Notes: a model not told the origin generated them from the sequence alone. A stretch of 64,000 nucleotides of DNA from Armatimonadota bacterium (GCA_029907255.1 JARYMF010000010.1:1-64000); one strand, 5' to 3'. Positions 52,538 through 62,135 are shown, counted from the stretch's first letter. Numbers and translations: made by a program.

Positions 52538-53062
52538 ATGCAAAAAGCAAAATTAAGAGCACTTATGGGAAAAACCATGAAAGAATCGCAGAATAGAGAA
52601 TGCACTGAAATAGCTGCTAAATTGGCTGATTATTCAGTTGGCGGTTGCAGTGCGCGGCTTCGCCGTAAGATTGAAGACCATGTCGCTTCATGCTCAAAAT
52701 GTGCACGAGAGCTCGACGCTCTGGCCCGCACCGCAAGCCTAATACAGGAGGCTGGGCTAGAGAAAGCTCCCGATGCATGGAACGCAATCGTGTGCCGTCT
52801 CCGGCCGAAACCCTTGCGCACGAGGACTGCCAACCCAATTTGGTGGCTTGCGCGACACAAACTTCATTCGGCGGCTGCCGCAGGCGCAGTTTTGATTACC
52901 ATCGGCGCCTTGCTATTTACGAATATTCAAAACCCACCAGAAATCGGAGCCAACACATATTTTGCGCATCATGCCACTATGAGCTGGAACGAACCTTTTG
53001 CAGATAAGGCCGTCCTAGGTCTGGTGAGCTGCATCGAACTTAAAAAGGAGGGATCGCTGTGA
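52538..53062 (+). CDS. Membrane-anchored anti-sigma factor with zinc-binding ASD
   Basis: 174 residues from 52538; ATGs at 52565 and 52577 are also possible because no site is clear. The motif HVASCSKCARELDAL is the H-x3-C-x2-C zinc anti-sigma domain. A membrane helix (about 111-128) follows, then a short extracytoplasmic tail. It should hold the upstream ECF sigma at the membrane. The stop overlaps the next start (GTGA), so the RseB-like protein is coupled to it. Confidence 0.85.
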   Translation: MQKAKLRALMGKTMKESQNRECTEIAAKLADYSVGGCSARLRRKIEDHVASCSKCARELDALARTASLIQEAGLEKAPDAWNAIVCRLRPKPLRTRTANPIWWLARHKLHSAAAAGAVLITIGALLFTNIQNPPEIGANTYFAHHATMSWNEPFADKAVLGLVSCIELKKEGSL

Positions 53063-54066
53063 GGAAGATTTGTGGATGGGCCTTAATCATTGCAACTTTC
53101 GTCATCCCACAATTCGCTCTCGCAGCGATATCTGCGCGCGAAATAGTAGAAAAAACTTACGCCGCCGAGAAAAAAGCAACACTTCAAGGAATAAAGTTCG
53201 TTTCTGTCCAGGCGGGCAGGGCGCCGGTATCTTCGAAAGTCAGGGTATACCGAAGTCAAGGGCGTTCACGAATGGAATTCCTTACTGGCCCAACAGCTGG
53301 CACAATCATTATTGAAAGCAACAACTCAATAATTACGATTTCTGCAAAGCAGAAAATGCCAACCGCTTGCTTGCAACATAAGACAGGAGATTATCTTGGT
53401 CAGCTTTTTAAAAATTATGTGCCAAAGCTTGTCGGCTCGCAAAGCATAGCAGGCCGCAACTGCTACATAATTAAGCTTGAACCGAAGTTTAGCGGCAATC
53501 CTACAAGCAAGATTTGGGTAGACAAGGAAAAATACATCATTCTGAGGACCGATTGGTACGGCTTAAATGGCAAACTTTTTAGCCTCAGCCGATATGATAG
53601 CATAGATTTTTCCGCTAGGCCGCCTGACTCTCTATTCACCGCCCCAATTAAGCCTGAAAGTTCGGCTGTCTGCAGAAGCACTATGAACATAAATGAAGTT
53701 CGCAAGGCGGTGGGATTTACACCACTAAAACCAAAATATCTTCCAAAAGGCTACACATTTGATGGGTACTACATACAAACTTCGCCTTGCGGCATATCAT
53801 TCGCGGCCCTAAAATACGCAAATGGCCTAAACACTATTTCGGTTTTCGAGAGCAAGTGCCCATGTGGTGGACCGGGATGCATGGCAGACAATCGCGGGCA
53901 AAAGCGCAGATTTGGCCGTGGAGCAAGATGTGGCCCAAACGGATGCATTTTAGCTGACCGTCCACACGCAAGGATGTTCCAAACAAGGGTTGGCGACATC
54001 ACAATCGCCGTCGTAGGCGATGCGCCTACGTCTGAGCTTGTGAAAATTGCTGAGAGTATCAAATAG
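53059..54066 (+). CDS. RseB/MucB-like periplasmic regulator with Cys-rich C-terminal part
   Basis: 335 residues. The start is GTG at 53059, with GGAGGG six bases upstream. A signal peptide (about 1-22) precedes a LolA/RseB-like beta domain (about 23-200; SRMEFLTGPTAGTIII, KIWVDKEKYIILRTDWY). The C-terminal domain (about 215-335) is a DUF4367-like fold with PKYLPKGYTFDGYYI. An unusual insertion, CPCGGPGCMADN to ARCGPNGC, carries six Cys in 30 residues. RseB proteins bind the anti-sigma and sense stress ligands; the Cys cluster suggests a metal or redox input. Confidence 0.8.
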   Translation: MRKICGWALIIATFVIPQFALAAISAREIVEKTYAAEKKATLQGIKFVSVQAGRAPVSSKVRVYRSQGRSRMEFLTGPTAGTIIIESNNSIITISAKQKMPTACLQHKTGDYLGQLFKNYVPKLVGSQSIAGRNCYIIKLEPKFSGNPTSKIWVDKEKYIILRTDWYGLNGKLFSLSRYDSIDFSARPPDSLFTAPIKPESSAVCRSTMNINEVRKAVGFTPLKPKYLPKGYTFDGYYIQTSPCGISFAALKYANGLNTISVFESKCPCGGPGCMADNRGQKRRFGRGARCGPNGCILADRPHARMFQTRVGDITIAVVGDAPTSELVKIAESIK

Positions 54067-54135
54067 TTTTTAGGAATGCAAAACGATTTACATTAGTCTA
54101 ATAAACGGCAAAACTTCAAACTTAGGAGGATTGAG

Positions 54136-54792
54136 ATGAAAACAAGAACGTATGTTTTAGTAGCGTTTCTAATTATCTTAGCGCTTGCAGCAACGCTCGC
54201 ATACGCCTATGGCCCAGGTCGCGGCCCAAGAATGGCTGGGCCACCGGCAGGCTGTCCACGCATGGGGATAGGTCTTGCAGGTGGAGGCGCGTGGTGGATG
54301 ACAGCCCAGCCAAAAACTCCAGAGGAAAAAGCCTTCATAGATAAAGTCCGAGGATTGCACGAAGAGATTCGGACCAAACAGTTTGAACTAGCGCGACTTC
54401 GAAACCAAAAGGGAACCGAAAAGCAAATCGCCAGCCTTGAGAAAGAAATCGCCAAATTGCGCACCCAACTTCATGAGACCCTATGGAACAATCGTGAGCT
54501 AGCAATGAAGTTAGGCGCAGGACCAGGTGTAGGAACAACCCCGCCTGGCTGCGGTATGTGGTGTAAAGGCTACCCAGGAGCATGCGACCAATGCCCATTC
54601 AAAGACGAATGCCCTTGTTATGGCAAGCAGGCTGGCAAACGCATCCAGGGCTATGTTTGTCCCAGAATGTGCGCTCCTTGCTGCAATGGTGCTCCAGGGC
54701 AATGTGCAAACTGTCCATACAAAGATAAGTGCCCTTGTCCATATAAAGGAAAACCAGCAGCTGAAGTGCGACAAGGCCCTCCTGCAAAGTAA
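54136..54792 (+). CDS. Secreted Cys-rich protein: ZraP/Spy-like coiled coil plus two Cys-rich repeats
   Basis: 218 residues. AGGAGG lies six bases before the ATG. A signal peptide (about 1-25) is followed by a Gly/Pro region, a helical hairpin-like stretch (about 60-125; EEKAFIDKVRGLHEEI, RLRNQKGTEKQIASLEKEI) like periplasmic ZraP/Spy chaperones, and two Cys-rich repeats. Repeat 1 has Cys at 139, 143, 150, 153, 159 and 161; repeat 2 at 175, 179, 182, 183, 190, 193, 199 and 201. Both end with a common core, CP[FY]KDxCPC. It is the last gene of the ECF operon, ending at a strong terminator. Metal binding or disulfide sensing is likely. Confidence 0.8.
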   Translation: MKTRTYVLVAFLIILALAATLAYAYGPGRGPRMAGPPAGCPRMGIGLAGGGAWWMTAQPKTPEEKAFIDKVRGLHEEIRTKQFELARLRNQKGTEKQIASLEKEIAKLRTQLHETLWNNRELAMKLGAGPGVGTTPPGCGMWCKGYPGACDQCPFKDECPCYGKQAGKRIQGYVCPRMCAPCCNGAPGQCANCPYKDKCPCPYKGKPAAEVRQGPPAK

Positions 54793-54821
54793 CAGGACTT
54801 TAAGCATCAATTAAGACCTCT

Positions 54822-54859
54822 AAAGAAAGCCTATCGTTGCAAGACGATAGGCTTTCTTT
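54822..54859 (+). terminator. Rho-independent terminator of the ECF operon
   Basis: A perfect 16-bp stem (54822-54837 with 54844-54859), six-base loop, arm rich in T at the 3' end. Confidence 0.9.
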
Positions 54860-54909
54860 TAATGCAAACGTGCAACTTCAAAATATTACTTCTTTTGGAG
54901 GAGAAAAGG

Positions 54910-54936
54910 TTGTTATCTAGAATTAAGAATGTATGA
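54910..54936 (+). CDS. Possible eight-codon leader peptide before the sialidase gene
   Basis: GGAGGAG at 54897-54903 is well placed for a TTG at 54910. That frame reads eight codons and stops at TGA (54934-54936), which overlaps the sialidase ATG (54933) as ATGA. The sialidase ATG itself has no ribosome-binding site nearby. Termination-reinitiation coupling is one explanation. A sequencing error joining the two frames is another. Confidence 0.35.
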   Translation: MLSRIKNV

Positions 54937-56102
54937 AAGCGCTAACAAGACTTTTACTACTGATCTTTGTTGTCAATTTCTACCCGCCCCACCCGGTTGC
55001 GAAAGGAGAAGCTATTCGCATGAGAAAGGTGAAAGACCTTATCATCTATCGAGATGACATGTATTATTGTGCATTTCCATCGTTAGTGGTTCGAAAGGAT
55101 GGCGAAATTCTCTGCGCATTTCGGAGGGCGCCAAACCGGAAGCTTTTGTGGGGCGGCAAATACAGCCATACCGACCCCAATAGCTACCTTGTTCTAGTTC
55201 GCTCGAAAGATGGCGGTGAGACTTGGACCAAAGAGCCCGAGCTTATCTACGCTCATCCACTAGGGGGTTCGCAGGATCCTTGCATGATACAGCTTAAAGA
55301 TGGGTCAATTGTTTGCTCAAGTTATGCTTGGGCGTTATTGCCGCCCGAGGGCGTTGAAAAATATCAAAAGACTTTAAGTCACCCCCCATTTGGATTCCTG
55401 GGGGGTTATATCATGCGCTCGGACGACGGCGGCAAAACTTGGAAAGGCCCGTTTATACCGCCACCAGTTCCAGAAGACAAAACGCTAGACGTGCTAGGTA
55501 AGCCCTGCCCCGCTTACAATCGAGGCGCTATGATTCAGCGTAAAGACGGAAAGCTGTACTGGGCCGTTGCCGCAAACGAAGGAAAACGCGACCGACTGAC
55601 GTCTGTTCACCTTATGACTTCGTCGGACCGCGGCGAGACATGGGAATATGTTTGCCCGATTGCTAAGGACAGCAAGATTACACTCAATGAATCATCGCTG
55701 GTTGAAACAGTAAAAGGTGACATAGTTTGCTTTATACGAACGGCAAACTTCAACGACCATCTGGTAATCTCGCGCTCGACAGACGGTGGCAAGAGTTTCA
55801 AGTGGGAAGATGGCAAAATCATTGGCCACCCATATCATGCAATACGATTAAAAGATGGGCGTGTGTTTTTGGTCTATGGTTACCGGCATGAGCCCTACGG
55901 GGTACGCGCGAGATTACTGAACCCCGACTGCACCAATGTTGCCGAGGCACCGGAACTCGTTATCCGCGATGACGGAGGCAATGGGGATCTTGGGTATCCA
56001 TGGGCGGCACTACTCCCAGATGGGCGAATCCTTGTCGCATACTATTTCAACCAATCAGACGGACCCAGATTTATTGCAGGAAGCATAATTGAAATAAATT
56101 AA
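54933..56102 (+). CDS. Sialidase/BNR-repeat-family glycosidase
   Basis: 389 residues. The ATG at 54933 keeps a signal peptide (about 5-25); a second ATG (55021) lies after it. Four Asp-boxes are visible, SKDGGETW, SDDGGKTW, SSDRGETW and STDGGKSF, typical of a six-bladed sialidase propeller. An Arg-rich FRRAP element follows ILCA near residue 63, and EAPELVIRDDGGNGDLGYPW near the C-terminus. Exact specificity (sialic acid or another sugar) cannot be assigned, and this family includes non-sialidase members. It is exported. Confidence 0.85.
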   Translation: MKALTRLLLLIFVVNFYPPHPVAKGEAIRMRKVKDLIIYRDDMYYCAFPSLVVRKDGEILCAFRRAPNRKLLWGGKYSHTDPNSYLVLVRSKDGGETWTKEPELIYAHPLGGSQDPCMIQLKDGSIVCSSYAWALLPPEGVEKYQKTLSHPPFGFLGGYIMRSDDGGKTWKGPFIPPPVPEDKTLDVLGKPCPAYNRGAMIQRKDGKLYWAVAANEGKRDRLTSVHLMTSSDRGETWEYVCPIAKDSKITLNESSLVETVKGDIVCFIRTANFNDHLVISRSTDGGKSFKWEDGKIIGHPYHAIRLKDGRVFLVYGYRHEPYGVRARLLNPDCTNVAEAPELVIRDDGGNGDLGYPWAALLPDGRILVAYYFNQSDGPRFIAGSIIEIN

Positions 56103-56170
56103 CCCCAAATTCTAGCTAAGCCAAACGCTAAAGGTCTCAATTACCTGAATATTCAACACATGGCTAGCAT

Positions 56171-58147
56171 TTATGGTTCGGGCATCTTCGCGGATAACAT
56201 CCTCAGGAAGTCTTCCGGCAAGTTGATGCCAAGCTTTTGGAGCTCATGAACCTGCTGCCAAACCGCAGCATATCGGCGTTTTACGAAAAGCACGCCCACA
56301 AGCCGCCTGCGAGCTTCGATGTCGTCCGGTTTTTCTTTTATCGCAAGCTCTAGCTCCCGGATGGCATCGTCGAACTTCCCCAACTTCGCAAATGCAATTC
56401 CTAGATTGTAGTGCAAATTTGGCAGGTGGGGGTCAATTTGCATAGCTTTTAGGTAGTGTGCTATTCCCTCTTCCACTCGGCTTCGACTAACCAAAAGGAC
56501 ACCAAGATTTGTATAAGCCTCGGCGAAATCCGGTTCAATGCGAATTGCCTCTCTGTAATTTGCTATGGCTTCATCGGTTCTCCCCAAATCGGCAAGCACA
56601 TCAGCCAAGATGCAGTGAACTTTCGCATCGTTTGGCCTAAGCTTAAGACACTCATAGTAATGAGCAACAGCCTCATCAGCCCTCCCATCCTTCACAAGCG
56701 AATCGGCAAGAGCTTGATGTGCATCTGCATCCGTAGGCCTAAGCTTGAGCGCCACTTCGTAATGAGGAATTGCATCGGCATGACGCTCCTTCTCGGCAAG
56801 AGCCAACGCAAGATTAAAGTGCGCTATGAAGTTGTCCTTTGTAATTGCCACTGTATGGCCAAACAGCGTTATGGGATTTCTCCAGTAACCAACCTGGACC
56901 CAGGAAGCAATTATGAAGGCGATTAGAGCGACAATGCCAATAAAAGGCAAAACAGAAGAACGGAGTAAAAATCGGAGAGGAGTTTTTTCTTTCCCATGCT
57001 CACACCTTCCAATCTTTGCCTTCGAACAACCAACCACATCCGATATTCCCCAAGTAACTAATATAAAGATACCAATAAGCGGAATGTACGTATACCTATC
57101 TGCCATCGCCTGTGAGCCAACCTGGACAAGACCAATAACGGGTACAAGCGTGCCAAGGTACCAAAGCCATCCCACGCCGAGGTAAGGATATTCCCGCATA
57201 GCTCGCAGGATAATCACAGTCAAGCAGAAAAGCACAAATGCTGAAATAATTACCTCCCAAGTAGGTAACGAATCCTCAGGATGTGGATAGAACACAGCTA
57301 GTCTCTGGGGCCAAATGGCTTTAAGGATATAACTGACGTAGGAGACTAGTGCATTTGCCAACCTAACACCAAGAGGGAGGCTCTTCATTACGCGAGTAGT
57401 TCCACCTGCCTCTTGGGCAAGGTAAGTTATAAAGCACGAAACTGCAGACAAGCAAAAAAGAGGGATTTTCTCCAATACGAGGCTTTTAATCCTGCCTTTG
57501 GGCATAATAATTGACGGAAAATTAGCGAAGTTCCACCTATTTAGGGGCCAGTAATCTAATAGGAGTAACACAAAAGGAAGGGTAACAATCATAGGCTTAG
57601 CCATAAGGCCAATAGTGAAGAACATTAATATCGGAACATAGGTCTTAATTCCAGGACTCAGAGTATATCGAACATACGCCAAAATCGTCAGCATCCCAAA
57701 AAAGGCGCTTAATACATCCTTGCGCTCTGAAACCCATGCAACCGACTCGACATGGAGCGGATGAACCCCAAACAGAGCAGCTACGAAGCCGCTTTTCCAA
57801 ACCGAGCCAGTCAGCCTGAGAAGCAGGACAAACAACAATATTGTGTTTATGGTGTGAAACAGTAGATTCTGAACATGGTGTCTGCCAGCATCAAGCCCAA
57901 AAAGTTGGCAGTCAAGCATATGGCTTATCCATGTTACGGGATGCCAGTTTGCCGCATAAAAAGCCGTGAAGCACCACTTGACTGCCTCAGCGTTGAGTCC
58001 TTTATGCAAATGCACATTAGTTTGGATATACTGCGCATCGTCAAAAAGAAACTCATACCCTAAGATGCGCCAATAAACAGCGGCTACAATAAACGCTAGG
58101 AGAACTGCAACAATATAGGCTTGATAATTGCCCTTCAATCTACGCAT
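56171..58147 (-). CDS. Polytopic glycosyltransferase-like protein with C-terminal TPRs (TMTC-like)
   Basis: About 658 residues from ATG 58147; the frame continues to 58456 but that part is a frame-shifted reading of the neighbour's repeats. About ten membrane helices (residues 7-440) contain DDAQYI near residue 35 and the hallmark HPLHVESVAWVSERKDVLS. Five or six TPRs follow (from about 455), ending DFLRMLSAKMPEP. The fold is like dolichyl- or polyprenyl-phosphate-mannose protein O-mannosyltransferases. It may glycosylate surface proteins in the periplasm, with TPRs docking the target. Paralog of the next gene. Confidence 0.82.
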   Translation of the reverse strand: MRRLKGNYQAYIVAVLLAFIVAAVYWRILGYEFLFDDAQYIQTNVHLHKGLNAEAVKWCFTAFYAANWHPVTWISHMLDCQLFGLDAGRHHVQNLLFHTINTILLFVLLLRLTGSVWKSGFVAALFGVHPLHVESVAWVSERKDVLSAFFGMLTILAYVRYTLSPGIKTYVPILMFFTIGLMAKPMIVTLPFVLLLLDYWPLNRWNFANFPSIIMPKGRIKSLVLEKIPLFCLSAVSCFITYLAQEAGGTTRVMKSLPLGVRLANALVSYVSYILKAIWPQRLAVFYPHPEDSLPTWEVIISAFVLFCLTVIILRAMREYPYLGVGWLWYLGTLVPVIGLVQVGSQAMADRYTYIPLIGIFILVTWGISDVVGCSKAKIGRCEHGKEKTPLRFLLRSSVLPFIGIVALIAFIIASWVQVGYWRNPITLFGHTVAITKDNFIAHFNLALALAEKERHADAIPHYEVALKLRPTDADAHQALADSLVKDGRADEAVAHYYECLKLRPNDAKVHCILADVLADLGRTDEAIANYREAIRIEPDFAEAYTNLGVLLVSRSRVEEGIAHYLKAMQIDPHLPNLHYNLGIAFAKLGKFDDAIRELELAIKEKPDDIEARRRLVGVLFVKRRYAAVWQQVHELQKLGINLPEDFLRMLSAKMPEP

Positions 58148-58166
58148 TTCGGATGTAATTTGCCAA

Positions 58167-59993
58167 TCAATTGTATGGTTTTTTAATATCTTTTTGTACA
58201 CCAGGCTCATGCATTTTAGCAGACAGCGCTTTGAGTAAACTCTGGGACGGCCGCCCACCATTTTGGCGGCACAGAGCAATTTCCCTCCATGCTTCTGCAT
58301 AGTTTCCATTAAGATAAAATACTTCGGCAAGGTTTTCATGAATGTCTGGAAGATGCGGATTAATCCTAATAGCTTTCCTAAAGCAATTGATAGCGTCGGC
58401 ATACATTCCTTTTTGAGCAAGCGCCACGGCAAGGTTGTTCTGAAGCATTGGATCATTAGGCCGAACCCGCACAGCCGCCTTGTATTCCCTCAAAGCTTCT
58501 TCCACCTTCCTTTGCTTAAGGAAGATATTCCCAAGATTCACATGGGCTCGCGCCTGATTGGGCTCAACTCGCAACGAAGCACGATAGAATAAGACAGCTT
58601 CGTCTAAACGTCCCGCCTCTTCAAGTGCCGCACCAAGATTATTGTATGTGAAATAATTGCCTTTCGTCACCCTCAATGCATGCTGGAATAGCCTAACCCC
58701 ATCATGCCAATAGCAAACCTGAACCCATGTGCAAACAGCAAAAACTGCCAGCGAAATAACAGATGCAGCCGGTAAAATGGTTTGCGGGCGAATTTGGCTT
58801 CTGCCATTTGCCACTGACATCCGATTATTATCGCAAAAACATCCAACCAAGTCGGGCACGCCCCATGCAATCATTATGAAAAGACCAATAAGTGGGATAT
58901 ATGTAAACCGGTCAGCCATGGCATGGGCGCCGAACTTCACGATACCGGACACAGGTATAAGCGTGCCAGTGTACCAGAACCACCCAACGGCGATGTATGG
59001 GTGCCGACGAAAACTGAGACACGCCAAAAGTGTTATGCACAATAGTGCCAATCCTGCACCTATCAATTGCAAAGTAGGAATTGTCGCGCCGGGATGCGGA
59101 TAAAAAACAGCCAAGTCCCTTGGCCAGAACATTTTCACAACGTAAACAACATACGACACCATGGCATTTGCTATTCTAACGCCAAGCGAGAATTCTGCCC
59201 GCACATCAAGCGCTTCTCCCTTCCCTTGGGCGACGTATGCAATAGCACTTGCAACCGCTGAAAGCAGAAAAAGAGGAATTTTTTCAACCACAAGGTTTGA
59301 AGATAAAGCACTTGCCTGGGTTTGACGGCCAGCAAGGCCTGTACCTTTCTCTTTTGGAGGGATGTTCGAACGAAAAATCCGTCCAATTGGCCAATAATCA
59401 AGCAGAAGGAGCACAAAGGGAAGAGTCACTACCATCGGCTTCGACATCAGGCCAAGGGCAAAGAAAACAACAACGAGAGCATATCTGCCAAATTTGGGAA
59501 TTTTGACATATTCAACGTAAGCCAATACTGTAAGTAAGAAGAAAAATGTGCTTAGAACATCCTTTCTCTCCGCAATCCACGCTACCGACTCCACATGAAG
59601 CGGATGGATGCCAAAAAGAGCAGCAACCAATGCACTTCTCCAGATTGAAAGGGTTGCGGTTTTGAGCACCAAAAAGAGCAAAATTGTATTTAGAATGTGA
59701 AAAAGCAGATTAGTAAGGTGGTATCCGAAAGGGTTCAACCCCCAGATATCATAATCCAACATGTAGGAAAGCCAGACTAATGGATGCCAAAAGCATTGGT
59801 CGAAGGTCGTGAAAGCCCACTTGATATTCTCGAGCGTTAATCCTGCTTTCACATGGTTGTTCTGCGTCACATAGACAACATCGTCGCAGTTTATAAATTT
59901 GGCGCCCAGTATTGGGAGAAATGCTACTGCTGTGAGTACTAAAAGAAAAAGCGCAATTATAAAATTAAGCCGGTGATTTGACTGCTTTCCCAT
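58167..59993 (-). CDS. Polytopic glycosyltransferase-like protein with C-terminal TPRs (TMTC-like), paralog of neighbour
   Basis: About 608 residues from ATG 59993 (a TTG at 60023 is also open; neither has a clear site). N-terminal helices from residue 8, DDVVYV near residue 38, HPLHVESVAWIAERKDVLS and an YWPIGRIF stretch match the 56171 gene throughout. Four TPRs (about 450-595) are followed by LKALSAKMHEP, the shared tail. It lies 19 bases before that gene and starts 41 bases after the stop of the upstream gene at 60035, so the cluster is one operon. Confidence 0.82.
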   Translation of the reverse strand: MGKQSNHRLNFIIALFLLVLTAVAFLPILGAKFINCDDVVYVTQNNHVKAGLTLENIKWAFTTFDQCFWHPLVWLSYMLDYDIWGLNPFGYHLTNLLFHILNTILLFLVLKTATLSIWRSALVAALFGIHPLHVESVAWIAERKDVLSTFFFLLTVLAYVEYVKIPKFGRYALVVVFFALGLMSKPMVVTLPFVLLLLDYWPIGRIFRSNIPPKEKGTGLAGRQTQASALSSNLVVEKIPLFLLSAVASAIAYVAQGKGEALDVRAEFSLGVRIANAMVSYVVYVVKMFWPRDLAVFYPHPGATIPTLQLIGAGLALLCITLLACLSFRRHPYIAVGWFWYTGTLIPVSGIVKFGAHAMADRFTYIPLIGLFIMIAWGVPDLVGCFCDNNRMSVANGRSQIRPQTILPAASVISLAVFAVCTWVQVCYWHDGVRLFQHALRVTKGNYFTYNNLGAALEEAGRLDEAVLFYRASLRVEPNQARAHVNLGNIFLKQRKVEEALREYKAAVRVRPNDPMLQNNLAVALAQKGMYADAINCFRKAIRINPHLPDIHENLAEVFYLNGNYAEAWREIALCRQNGGRPSQSLLKALSAKMHEPGVQKDIKKPYN

Positions 59994-60034
59994 GAGAAAT
60001 ACAGAAAAGAAATGCTTTTTCAAAAAAACAAAAA

Positions 60035-62086
60035 CTATTGCTTTGGTATTTTGTGCGAAAGCGCTTTAATGAAATCAGGATTTGGCTTGATTCCATATTT
60101 CTGGGCTAGCTCCACTTCCTTTAAAGCAGACGCATAATCGCCCTTTTCGAAAAGTACCACTGCAAGGTTATTGTGTGCCTCGGCGAGGTCGGGCTTTATG
60201 TAGATTGCCTTCCGATACGCGCTTTCCGCCTCATCCAATTTGCCCTTGCGTTTATACATTAGCCCCAAACAATAATAAACATTTGGGTCGCTCGGATTCA
60301 TTTTCGATAATTTCAGGAAATGCGATATTGCTTCGTCAAGCTTCCCTTGGCGCGCTAGAACCAACGCAAGATTGTACCTTGCCACGGCGAAATCTGGGTC
60401 TAAATGCAAAGCCATTGAGTAGCGCATGACGGCGGCATCAAGCATTCCTAAACGCTCAACCACAGCGCCTAAATTATTCTGCGCCTCAGCGGAGTTTGGA
60501 TGGTCTGCAGCTATATCGCTGTATACATCCATAGCCTCAACGTACCTGCCTGCCTGCACCAGGGCTTCTCCTAATTTATCACGGGCGTACTCATAACTCG
60601 GATTCAGTTTTATAGCCTCCATGAACTGAACTACCGCATCATTGTACCTGCCCATTTCCATAAAGCTATATCCCATATTAGCTGGGCCCTCGGCGGTAAT
60701 TGGCGGAACTGGATATGGGACAAGCGAAACAAGGGCGGATGGCACAACGCATAGAGCAGCCGTGGTTAACACTTTCGAATTTCTTGAACAAAATGAATCT
60801 ATAATGCGAACTACGCCAAAGCCAGCCAAAACCGCCAAAGCAGGCACGGCTGGCGCTCTATACCTGGAAGATACAAAGAAAACCAGCATGCCAACAAACA
60901 CACTAAGAGCATAAATTGCAAGCAATCCTGCTTCCTTTATACCTTCTCGGCATGAGAAAACATAGCCGAGCACGCCCAAACCAAAAATCACCCAAAAAGG
61001 AATAAAAAGAGCTCGGAGCGCTGGCACGAACTTCCGCTCAAGGTAAAAATTATAATTACACGGCGCTTCCCTGTTGTGGACAGACCAAATGACTTTTTTC
61101 CCGATGAGGCAGATATATGCTGCTGGGTGCTCACGGATGAAACTCAATCCACGTCCGAGCCAGTAAGCTGAGGACTCGGATGCAGTCACCTTCCTCTTGA
61201 GCGCTTTTGCTGCCAGCGCCATCTCTTCTTTTTGCTGCTCCATAATAGAAGTTGTTAATCCTGACGGAATAGCGCAAATTCCCATGGCCTCTGGGTTATT
61301 CCCATGCCAGAAAGTCATGCCGTAATTTGTTGAAATAGGTACAAATTCCCCACTTACCGCATAGTTCCGAACCGTTACTGGCAATATAGCAAGTGAAATC
61401 CCTGCAAGCAACGGGATGAATACTATTGAAAAACTACGATGCTTATTTAAATAGAGCCAAACTAAAGCAAATACGATAAAGATAAATATAACAGGCCGAC
61501 ATATCGCAGATAATCCCAGCAAAATTCCAACGACAAGAAATTTAAAAGGCGAGGGCTGGTCAAGGGCTAACAGAAGAAGGAAAATTGATAACAAACTTAG
61601 AGTTATTCCGAGGGTCTCGCTTAGAAGCTTGGACTCCAAATACGCGACTGGTGCATAGAAAAGAAGTAACATCATTGACACAATGCCAGCCCAATGGCCA
61701 AATAATCTTCTCCCGAGCAGGTAGACAAGCATAATATTGAAGACGCCCAAAATTGCCTGAAAAATATAGACCACTACCAGCTTGTGACCGACGACTCCGT
61801 AAATCATCGCAAGCAAATAAGGATACAGCGGCGCAAGGTAGAATGGCAACTGCCCATAGCCTTTCCCTGCGGTGATTCTCTGCGCCCAGGCGTCGTAATA
61901 TGCCGAGTCACCCACCAACACAGAGTAATACGGAATGTGAGCCTTATATTGAATAAGATAGATAACTCGAAAGGTTACTGCCACTACCAGTACCAAGGCA
62001 ATCGCAAGCCACTCTTGGCGGCTGAGCTTTCCTGTGGCGGGCTTGGAATTCGCACGTAGAACTTTCTTTCGCTTTGTGGCAGGCAT
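60035..62086 (-). CDS. Family-39-like glycosyltransferase with C-terminal TPRs
   Basis: About 683 residues. A TTG at 62095 has GGAGGG too close; ATG 62086 is 12 bases from it. The N-terminal 40 residues are basic. About ten helices follow, with YYDAWAQRITAGKGYG and APLYPYLLAMIYGVVG of the GT39/ArnT-like (PMT_2) type, and VRNYAVSGEFVPISTNYG. Seven or more TPRs (about 455-670) end DFIKALSHKIPKQ. It belongs to a different family from the two downstream proteins but shares their tail. Clear paralog of the next upstream gene. Confidence 0.83.
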   Translation of the reverse strand: MPATKRKKVLRANSKPATGKLSRQEWLAIALVLVVAVTFRVIYLIQYKAHIPYYSVLVGDSAYYDAWAQRITAGKGYGQLPFYLAPLYPYLLAMIYGVVGHKLVVVYIFQAILGVFNIMLVYLLGRRLFGHWAGIVSMMLLLFYAPVAYLESKLLSETLGITLSLLSIFLLLLALDQPSPFKFLVVGILLGLSAICRPVIFIFIVFALVWLYLNKHRSFSIVFIPLLAGISLAILPVTVRNYAVSGEFVPISTNYGMTFWHGNNPEAMGICAIPSGLTTSIMEQQKEEMALAAKALKRKVTASESSAYWLGRGLSFIREHPAAYICLIGKKVIWSVHNREAPCNYNFYLERKFVPALRALFIPFWVIFGLGVLGYVFSCREGIKEAGLLAIYALSVFVGMLVFFVSSRYRAPAVPALAVLAGFGVVRIIDSFCSRNSKVLTTAALCVVPSALVSLVPYPVPPITAEGPANMGYSFMEMGRYNDAVVQFMEAIKLNPSYEYARDKLGEALVQAGRYVEAMDVYSDIAADHPNSAEAQNNLGAVVERLGMLDAAVMRYSMALHLDPDFAVARYNLALVLARQGKLDEAISHFLKLSKMNPSDPNVYYCLGLMYKRKGKLDEAESAYRKAIYIKPDLAEAHNNLAVVLFEKGDYASALKEVELAQKYGIKPNPDFIKALSHKIPKQ

Positions 62087-62135
62087 TCGTGGCAAAACCC
62101 TCCACGAAGGTTGTTAACGTTAGTCAACTAGAGCA

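Noticed and set aside
58148-58456. N-terminal extension of the 56171 gene by 103 codons
   Set aside because: It reads the neighbouring TPR coding sequence in another frame; the family start (MRRL and a membrane helix) lies at 58147.
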